A DNA stretch of 14,044 nucleotides from Caldilineales bacterium (GTDB taxonomy: Bacteria; Chloroflexota; Anaerolineae; JAAEKA01), in the NCBI GenBank assembly GCA_021463315.1, contig JAJTXO010000044.1:1-14044 (forward strand), given 5' to 3'. Below, piece after piece: positions 6,108 to 11,300 of the stretch (position 1 is its first letter; each line of letters begins with the position of its first letter). The notes below the pieces were generated by a model. The model saw only the letters and a program-made list of their open reading frames with translations. It ran no database searches and was not told the DNA's origin. The position numbers were made by a program, and so were the translations under genes.

Positions 6108-7322
6108 TCACACAGCCGCCGCGTCGGAATCGACGTTGCTGCTTGCTGCACCCATGTTGAACGAGTCTCCCTCCAGTATTCGCGCGTAGAGCGCCAGCAA
6201 ACGTTGCTTCTGCCTGGCCTCGTCGTGCTCTGCCAACACCGCTTGTCGCGCCTGCTGGCCCTGGGCAGCCCAGGCCGCGGGGCCAGCCTGCACCAGCGCC
6301 GTGATGGCGTCGGCCAACGCGGCCGGATCGTTGGGCCGCGTGAGGGTGCAACAGCGCTCGATGAAGGTGTGGCGATAGGCTGGCAGGTCGCTGCTGATCA
6401 CCGGCCGGCCGCAGGCTGCCGCCTCCAGCAGGGTCGCGGGAAAGGCATCGCTGGAAGGGTAGTTGAGCACGATGTCGGCCAGATTGTAGACTCCTGGCAT
6501 GTCGTCGTGGGGCACTTCGGGAATCCAACGAATCGTGGCGCCGGCGCCCAGGCTACGCCCGGTTTCAAGCACCTCGGCGGCCAGCGATTCCGGCCGCTTG
6601 ATGCGCCCCATGCCCAGAAAGACCAAAATCAGCCGCTGGTCGAGCCGCTGACTGGCCTGCACCACTGCCTGCATGATGTGACGCTGGCCATAGGTCTGCG
6701 ACCAGCCGCGCGGGGAGAGGAGGACGACGGCCTCTGGCGGGATGTTCAGAGCAAAACGCCAGGCAGCGGCTTTTGTCTGATGCTCAGGGTGAAACAACTG
6801 GCCATCGACCCCGATGGAAAACCATTCCACGCGCAGGGGAGCCAACCCACGCTGAACCATGGCCTGCTCAAGGTTGGGGCTTTCCACCAGCAGCGTGTGC
6901 GCGCCCTGGCGCAGCCGTTGCAGCCAGCGCCGATCGGAGGCCGTCGCCTCCCCGGTCAGCCAGCGGTTCAGAAAGCCCCATGCCGACACCACCAGCGGCC
7001 GCAGCTCCGCGCGCAGGCAGGCGTCGGTGTAGGAGCCCAACATGTAGGCATGCACCAGATCGGGCTGGAACTGGGCCGCGATCTGGCGCAGGCGCAGCGC
7101 GGCCCGCAGCCCCGCGGCCTGGCTGCGACGATTCGGCCTGGCGCCGCGCAGCGCCGCGCTCTGGCGCGGGGAGAGATAGGCCAGCCGAAAGCTGGCCGGC
7201 CGGGCCCGATCGCGGCGCGACCAATAGTCGGCCACGCACACCTCTGCGCCGCTCTCCACGGCCCAGTCGATGTGGCGGCGCATGGCCACCGCCCGCCAGG
7301 GTCCCACCATCAGAATCCGCAT
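6108..7322 (-). CDS. GT4-type (GT-B fold) glycosyltransferase 1
   Basis: 404 aa, start ATG at 7322, with AGGAG 8 nt upstream inside the tail of the preceding gene (gap only 3 nt). The N-terminal domain opens with MRILMVGPWRAVAMRRHIDW and includes QFQPDLVHAYML (about 84-95). The C-terminal domain carries the nucleotide-sugar site: VVLLSPRGWSQTYG, then ADIVLNYPSSDAFPATLLEAAACGRPVI. In the usual E-x7-E motif of this superfamily the first Glu is Asp (DAFPATLLE). The protein is soluble, cytoplasmic or membrane-associated, and probably transfers an NDP-activated sugar. It is a paralogue of the gene just upstream, sharing the same start motif, SPR.W...YG.. motif and Asp variant. The C-terminal 20 residues are Ala/Ser-rich and look disordered. 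Sugar and acceptor are unknown. Confidence 0.88.
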   Translation of the reverse strand: MRILMVGPWRAVAMRRHIDWAVESGAEVCVADYWSRRDRARPASFRLAYLSPRQSAALRGARPNRRSQAAGLRAALRLRQIAAQFQPDLVHAYMLGSYTDACLRAELRPLVVSAWGFLNRWLTGEATASDRRWLQRLRQGAHTLLVESPNLEQAMVQRGLAPLRVEWFSIGVDGQLFHPEHQTKAAAWRFALNIPPEAVVLLSPRGWSQTYGQRHIMQAVVQASQRLDQRLILVFLGMGRIKRPESLAAEVLETGRSLGAGATIRWIPEVPHDDMPGVYNLADIVLNYPSSDAFPATLLEAAACGRPVISSDLPAYRHTFIERCCTLTRPNDPAALADAITALVQAGPAAWAAQGQQARQAVLAEHDEARQKQRLLALYARILEGDSFNMGAASSNVDSDAAAV

Positions 7323-7325
7323 GGC

Positions 7326-8459
7326 TCACGCTCCTTTCGCCAGCGCTTCATACAGCGCCCACAGACGCGGCTCGATTACCGCATCGGCGTAGTCGCGTTC
7401 CACCGCGGCGCGGCCCTCCAGCAGCCGAGCCTGGCGCGCCGCGGGCGGCTGGTTGACCACCTGAATCATGGCTTCGGACAGCGCGGGCGCGCTGTCTGGC
7501 TCCACCAGGGTGCAGACCTGCTCCACGAAGGCCCCGCGATAGGTGGGCAGCAGGGGGGTGATCACCGGCAACTGGCAGGCGGCCGCCTCCACCAGCGTCG
7601 CGGCAAAGGAATCGAAGTCGGGATAGCTGATCACGGCGTCGCTCAGCGCGTAGAGTGTGGGCATCTGCGGGTAGCGGACGCGCGGCAGCCAGCGCACATC
7701 GGCCGCGGCGCTGGCTGCGATGTGCGGCCAGATCTCAGCCATGTGCGGCAACGCCTGCGGCCCATCCCCCAGGCCCACCAGCGCCAGGCGCGTCGGCCGG
7801 ACAAAATGCGGGTGGGCCAGCGCATAGGCCGCCACGATGGTCTGATGGCCGTAGAACGCGCCCCACATCCTCGGCGACAACAGCACGAAGGCGTCGTCGG
7901 GAATGCCGAACAGGGTGCGCCAGAGCAGCGCCGCCTCGGTGCGGCCGGGCCGAAAGCGCTCGGTGTCCGCGCCCAGAGGCAGCCACTCGACGCGGCCGCC
8001 AGGTCGGGCCAGCGCGCGCGCCGGCGCCAGCAGCGCCGGCGCATCGACGATCAGCGCGTCGGCCGCGGCCAGCACCTGGCGCGTCGTAGATGACAGCTCT
8101 GCCGCAGCCTGGCCCGCGCGCAGGGCCAGCGCTCCCCAGGTGGAGACCAGCAGCGGCCCCAGGCCCGCGTTCACGGCGGCCAGCCCCAGCGCAGTGACGT
8201 TGTGCAGATGCACCACCTGCGGCTGGAACTGCGCGGCCAGACGGCGCAGCGCCTCCGCCGCGGCCAGCAGGGGGTCGCTGGACGCGCCCGCCGGCTCGCG
8301 GGCCAGGGGCAGCGCCGTGAAGCCAAAGCCTTCGGGGACCAGGGCGCAGTAGGTGTCATCTTCGTCCACCACCCACACCTCGGCGTCGCGCGCGGCCAGC
8401 CAGGCCAGCACCCGCTGCATGGCCACCACCCCCACCGGGCCGATGCTCAGGATACGCAC
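7326..8459 (-). CDS. GT4-type (GT-B fold) glycosyltransferase 2, GTG start
   Basis: 377 aa from a GTG at 8457-8459 with GGGAG at a suitable distance. That start gives VRILSIGPVGVVAMQRVLAW, which lines up with the start of its paralogue downstream; an ATG at 8420 would cut off the conserved first loop. The frame stays open further upstream only because it overlaps the kinase gene in another frame. Motifs: QFQPQVVHLHNVTALG, LLVSTWGALALR, LLSPRMWGAFYGHQTIV, YALSDAVISYPDFDSFAATLVEAAACQLPVI. The E-x7-E motif again has Asp first. It overlaps the stop of the HprK-like gene by 13 nt, implying coupled translation with the kinase. Tandem duplicated GT4 enzymes often add successive sugars to one acceptor; that the acceptor here is a lipid, a glycan or the nearby peptide is not settled. 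Confidence 0.87.
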   Translation of the reverse strand: MRILSIGPVGVVAMQRVLAWLAARDAEVWVVDEDDTYCALVPEGFGFTALPLAREPAGASSDPLLAAAEALRRLAAQFQPQVVHLHNVTALGLAAVNAGLGPLLVSTWGALALRAGQAAAELSSTTRQVLAAADALIVDAPALLAPARALARPGGRVEWLPLGADTERFRPGRTEAALLWRTLFGIPDDAFVLLSPRMWGAFYGHQTIVAAYALAHPHFVRPTRLALVGLGDGPQALPHMAEIWPHIAASAAADVRWLPRVRYPQMPTLYALSDAVISYPDFDSFAATLVEAAACQLPVITPLLPTYRGAFVEQVCTLVEPDSAPALSEAMIQVVNQPPAARQARLLEGRAAVERDYADAVIEPRLWALYEALAKGA

Positions 8460-9310
8460 GATGCACTCCCTGCGGCCGCTGGCAGCGCGCCGGCCAGATA
8501 ATCCCACAGCTCGCTGGTGGGCCGAAAGCGCAGTTGGTAGGCCGGCAGCGCCTGGGTCAGGCGCTCCACCGCGGCCAGCCAGGCCGCCGCGCTGGCGGTG
8601 CGCTCCACCGCGGCCAGGTTGGTGCGCAGCAGCTCCAACGCGGCCTCGGCCGGGCTGAGCCGCGTCAACTGGAAATCGGGTGCGTGCGCCAGCAACAGCA
8701 GCGCGCTGGCTGGGGCACGCCGATTGCCGCGCCGCGCCAGCTCCGGTGGCGTGGTAGGGCCAACGAAGGGGGTGCTGAGCAGGTGCGGCTGCGGCCCGGA
8801 CAGGTCCACGATCACCATCTCGTCGTTGAAGAGCTCGCCGTGGCCGTCGGCCAGCCGGGCCACGGTAGTCTTGCCCGCGCCGGCATGGCCGCTGACCACC
8901 AATCCCAGCCCGCGCCACTGAATTCCCGCGGCGTGCAGCAGCAGGCTGTCCCGGGTGCGCGGCAGCGTCTGCATGCAGGCATAGGCGACAGCGCTCTCCA
9001 GGGCCGCCGGCGCAGCGTCCAGGCTGCCGACGCGCGTGAGCGCCTGGGCGCGCGCCAGGTCAATCCACCCAGTATACAGGTTGGTCTGAAAACGGGTCAG
9101 CAGGCCGTCGTGTTCGATCCAGCGCTGGCCGGCCAGATCCAGGCCAGGCGCGTGCTCCAAAGTCACGCGCCATCCGGCCGGGCCAGCCAGCGGAAACTCA
9201 CGGTAAAGCGGCGCCAGCGTGGCCAGCCAGGCATCGTCAGGCACGTCAACCTGAAAGCCAACGCCGCCCACGGTCATGGCGAAGGAGGAGGAGGGATGTG
9301 TGGGGGACAT
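8447..9310 (-). CDS. HPr kinase-like (HprK-related) P-loop kinase
   Basis: 287 aa from the ATG at 9310; an internal ATG at 9277 (residue 12) is as plausible, since neither has a clear ribosome binding site. The N-terminal half (about 12-115) is not a recognised catalytic domain. The kinase part runs LLLHAAGI (123-130), LGLVVSGHAGAGKTTVARL (Walker A GHAGAGKT, 141-148), ELFNDEMVIV (acidic pair 163-164) and STPFVG (179-184), the order seen in HprK-related kinases. True HPr kinase phosphorylates a Ser of HPr. Relatives in RiPP and glycan loci are thought to act on peptides or small molecules; a relative in lasso peptide clusters phosphorylates a C-terminal Ser. No PTS genes are present, so HPr is an unlikely substrate. 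The Ser/Thr-tailed 53-aa peptide is an attractive candidate (inference). Its stop overlaps the start of glycosyltransferase 2. Confidence 0.85.
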   Translation of the reverse strand: MSPTHPSSSFAMTVGGVGFQVDVPDDAWLATLAPLYREFPLAGPAGWRVTLEHAPGLDLAGQRWIEHDGLLTRFQTNLYTGWIDLARAQALTRVGSLDAAPAALESAVAYACMQTLPRTRDSLLLHAAGIQWRGLGLVVSGHAGAGKTTVARLADGHGELFNDEMVIVDLSGPQPHLLSTPFVGPTTPPELARRGNRRAPASALLLLAHAPDFQLTRLSPAEAALELLRTNLAAVERTASAAAWLAAVERLTQALPAYQLRFRPTSELWDYLAGALPAAAGSASCVS

Positions 9311-9323
9311 GGGAGTAGGATAA

Positions 9324-9463
9324 GTAACCCGTAACTCGTAACACGTAACCCGGAATCTCGCCCAGCAGCACTCATTTCCGGGTTACGTATTACTCGTTAC
9401 GGGTTACGCTCCCCAGAATCGCGCCCAACAGCACTCATTTCCGGGTTACGAGTTACTCGTTAC
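9324..9463. repeat. GTAAC-word repeat: long hairpin plus third arm copy
   Basis: A 32-bp arm at 9324-9355, made of CGTAAC words (GTAACCCGTAAC ... CGTAACCCGGAA), is matched by a 32-bp inverted arm at 9376-9407. The outer and inner 12 bp are perfect and the centre imperfect; the loop is 20 nt. A third, shorter copy of the right arm lies at 9439-9463. The unit including the spacer (GAATC.CGCCCA.CAGCACTCAT) recurs with a 63-nt period (GAATC at 9353 and 9416). The stop codon of the SIS gene (TAA, 9462-9460) falls inside the third copy. The element occupies nearly the whole gap between the SIS and kinase genes. Confidence 0.88.
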
Positions 9464-10104
9464 TCTCCCGGATACGCGTCCTGCTGGCTGGCCAGCAGCG
9501 GGTCAGCGCAGGCCGGCTCCTGGCGAATCTGGCGGCGCAGGGTGTAGAGCAGGCAGTGACAGAGCACCCCGAAGACGTCCTCCACCTGTTCCATGCTGTG
9601 GCTGGGCACGTGAAGCGTCACATGGCTCAGATCGGACGCGGCCAGCCGGCCGCCGTCGAAGCCGACCATGGCCAGGGTGCTGGCGCCGGCCTGGCGGGCC
9701 AGCGCCAAGGCGTTGACCACGTTGGCGGAGTTGCCGCTGCCGCTGATGCCGATCACCAGATCGCCCGGCTCGACCACGTTGCGCAGTTGTTCGGCCAGCG
9801 CCACGGCGTAGCCGTCGTCGTTGCTCCAGGCCATCAGCGCGGGCACGTTGTCCACCAGCGCGCTGGCGCGGAAGCGGTGGCGACCGGCGATGTTGGTCCC
9901 TTTGTTCAGGTCGCCGGCGAAATGGCTGGCGATGGCCGCGCTGCCGCCGTTGCCGCAGACGTAGACGCGGCTGCGCCGCCGCCAGACGGCCAGCAGCAGC
10001 GCCTCGGCCGCCATGATGGGCTCCACAGGCAGCGCGGCCAGCAGGGCTGAGACGCTGTGGAGATAGGCCGCGATGGGGTGGGCGGGAGTGGGAGTTTGGT
10101 CCAT
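9460..10104 (-). CDS. SIS-domain sugar-phosphate isomerase, GmhA-like
   Basis: 214 aa. It shows the full GmhA-type SIS fold: a leading helix (10-40), VYVCGNGGSAAIASHFAGDLNKGT (47-70), DNVPALMAWSNDDGY (85-99), GDLVIGISGSGNSANVVNAL (114-133), then VPSHSMEQVEDVFGVLCHCL (166-185) with the conserved E172/Q173 and H183. GmhA converts sedoheptulose 7-phosphate to D-glycero-D-manno-heptose 7-phosphate, the first step of nucleotide-activated heptose synthesis. Where E. coli GmhA has HFAEE, this protein has HFAGD (H61, D65), so the metal/catalytic Glu is replaced by Asp, as in a common subgroup of these proteins. No later heptose genes (kinase, phosphatase, nucleotidyltransferase) are in the window, so a different sugar phosphate is possible. 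It probably supplies the sugar used by the GT4 enzymes encoded downstream. The last residues are encoded within repeat sequence. Confidence 0.85.
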   Translation of the reverse strand: MDQTPTPAHPIAAYLHSVSALLAALPVEPIMAAEALLLAVWRRRSRVYVCGNGGSAAIASHFAGDLNKGTNIAGRHRFRASALVDNVPALMAWSNDDGYAVALAEQLRNVVEPGDLVIGISGSGNSANVVNALALARQAGASTLAMVGFDGGRLAASDLSHVTLHVPSHSMEQVEDVFGVLCHCLLYTLRRQIRQEPACADPLLASQQDAYPGE

Positions 10105-10117
10105 GGGCGTTGCCTGA

Positions 10118-10528
10118 CTAGCCGCCCTGCGGCCCGGTGCTTTTGGCCACCAGCAGGATGCCGGCGATGATCACCAGAATGCCCAGCCAGCGCAGCGGCG
10201 GCACGGTCTCGCCCAGCAGAAAGCGGCCGGACAGCGTCACCAGCACGAAGTTCAGCGCCAGGAAGGGATAGGCCACGCTCAGGTCCAGCCGCGCCAACAC
10301 TGCGATCCAGGCCAGCGCGCCGGCGGCATAGAAGATCAAGCCCAGAATCATCAGCGGCGATTTGAAGATCAGACCGATGATGGCCAGGACGCCGTTGGCG
10401 TTCTCGGCCACGCCCGCCTGGCTGACGCCCATCTTGAGCGCAGTCTGCCCGGCGACGCCAAAGGCCGCGGAGAGCAAGATCAGAAGAAGCGCAGAGGTCA
10501 GGTTAGAGTCCATGCGTCGGGATTTCAT
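10118..10528 (-). CDS. Small four-helix EamA/SMR-family transporter
   Basis: 136 aa, almost entirely hydrophobic with four predicted helices (about 10-28, 46-66, 70-92 and 95-130 with a polar break). Family marks are GVAGQTALKMGV near the first helix, AWIAVLARLDLSVAYPFLALNFVLV (PF..LNF), GRFLLGETVPPLRWLGILVIIAGI near the end. This size and pattern match the EamA/SMR group containing the ArnE/ArnF-type lipid-linked-sugar flippases rather than full-length ten-helix EamA exporters. A role in moving a lipid-linked sugar or related intermediate across the membrane would fit the glycosyltransferase context but is inferred. The start is ambiguous between ATGs at 10528 and 10513; neither has a ribosome binding site. 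It lies 13 nt before the SIS gene and 37 nt after the sulfotransferase gene. Confidence 0.8.
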   Translation of the reverse strand: MKSRRMDSNLTSALLLILLSAAFGVAGQTALKMGVSQAGVAENANGVLAIIGLIFKSPLMILGLIFYAAGALAWIAVLARLDLSVAYPFLALNFVLVTLSGRFLLGETVPPLRWLGILVIIAGILLVAKSTGPQGG

Positions 10529-10565
10529 GGGGCAGGATGGGGTGGTTGTTCGGGCGCTGAGCCGT

Positions 10566-11168
10566 TCACGCCCGGTTGCGGTATAGGGTCGGATCCACCA
10601 CTTCGGCCATACGTTGTTCGTCCAGCACGCCGCCCAGGAACTGGTTGACCTGGCGCACGTAGGGCAGGGGGTCGGCCAGCATGCGGTTGTAATCGACGTA
10701 GAGCACCTGGATGTTCGGCTGGCCGCGCAGCCAGGTCTCGACCTTCTGCACGTGCTTGCTGAAGAGGCGAGTCAGCTCTTCGTCGCTGACCCGGTCGGTG
10801 GGCTCGCCGCGGCGCTCCAACATCTTCTTCTGCGAGGCCAACACCTCGGGCATGGCCCGCTGCATGAAGATCACCCGGTAGGTATAGGTCGCTGGCAGAT
10901 GCTCCAGCAGCGCCGAGATCACCTTCACCACCTTGCCTTGGGCGTCGGCCAGCCAGGCGGTGTCCCCCTTGTCCATCTGTTTGACGCGCTCCATCTCGTA
11001 GTAGCCCTTGGGGTTGTCCTCGTCGGCGGTGCGCTGGGCATCGGTGACCACGGCCAAGCCGCCGGCCTCCAGCGCCTTCATCATCATGGAGGTGCCCGAA
11101 CGCGGCAGGCCAGAGACCACGGCGATGAACTGAGGGGTTTTTGTTTTGCGGAAGGTGGGTAGCTTCAT
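10566..11168 (-). CDS. Sulfotransferase-family protein
   Basis: 200 aa from the ATG at 11166-11168. The frame stays open to an ATG at 11237, but that would place a near-perfect -10 box inside the gene, so the shorter start is chosen. The 5'-phosphosulfate loop is AVVSGLPRSGTSMMMKAL (16-33, core GLPRSGTS 20-27), the standard PAPS-binding P-loop-like motif. A later VLYVDYNRMLADPLPYVRQVNQFLG (155-179) matches the C-terminal part of the family, and FMQRAMPEVLASQKKML (101-117) is the usual helix of the 3'-phosphate region. It would transfer sulfate from PAPS to a hydroxyl on a glycan, lipid or peptide. It is the first gene of the minus-strand run and is divergent from a SulP transporter, consistent with a sulfation pathway. 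Acceptor unknown. Confidence 0.87.
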   Translation of the reverse strand: MKLPTFRKTKTPQFIAVVSGLPRSGTSMMMKALEAGGLAVVTDAQRTADEDNPKGYYEMERVKQMDKGDTAWLADAQGKVVKVISALLEHLPATYTYRVIFMQRAMPEVLASQKKMLERRGEPTDRVSDEELTRLFSKHVQKVETWLRGQPNIQVLYVDYNRMLADPLPYVRQVNQFLGGVLDEQRMAEVVDPTLYRNRA

Positions 11169-11174
11169 GGCGGC

Positions 11175-11183
11175 ATTATACCA
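11175..11183 (-). promoter_or_regulatory. Extended -10 promoter giving a leaderless sulfotransferase mRNA
   Basis: The minus strand reads TGG-TATAAT-GCCGCC-ATG, an exact extended -10 (TGnTATAAT). Only 6 nt separate it from the start codon at 11168, so transcription should begin at or next to the ATG. No -35 box (TGATGC at the expected place) and no Shine-Dalgarno are seen, as expected for a leaderless gene. Confidence 0.7.
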
Positions 11184-11236
11184 GAAGATGGCCAGATGCA
11201 TCAGAATCTGACTCGCCCGCACGCGAACGGTTGGCA

Positions 11237-11265
11237 TTGGCTTTTTGGCGCGGCTGTGCTAGAAT
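11237..11265 (+). promoter_or_regulatory. Promoter of the SulP/GlpX-like unit
   Basis: TTGGCT (11237-11242), a 17-nt spacer and TAGAAT (11260-11265) preceded by TGC, an extended -10. Expected transcript start is near 11272, about 29 nt before the ATG at 11301. It starts about 57 bp from the divergent leaderless promoter. Confidence 0.7.
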
Positions 11266-11300
11266 TCGCTGTCATTGACCCAGCTCCGCCGAGACGCCCT

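Noticed and set aside
5982..8093. 703-codon plus-strand reading frame
   Set aside because: It runs antisense to the two glycosyltransferase genes and the PqqD promoter, has biased Arg/Gln/Gly/His composition and no recognisable domain. It is a GC-driven shadow.
8460..8918. Upstream extension of glycosyltransferase 2 to an ATG at 8918
   Set aside because: The extension is out of frame with, and antisense to nothing but, the HprK-like gene. It has low-complexity composition, and the GTG at 8459 has a ribosome binding site and aligns with the start of the paralogue.
11196..11300. SulP start at 11196
   Set aside because: A strong extended -10 promoter (11237-11265) lies downstream of it, and the extra 35 residues do not resemble a SulP N-terminus.
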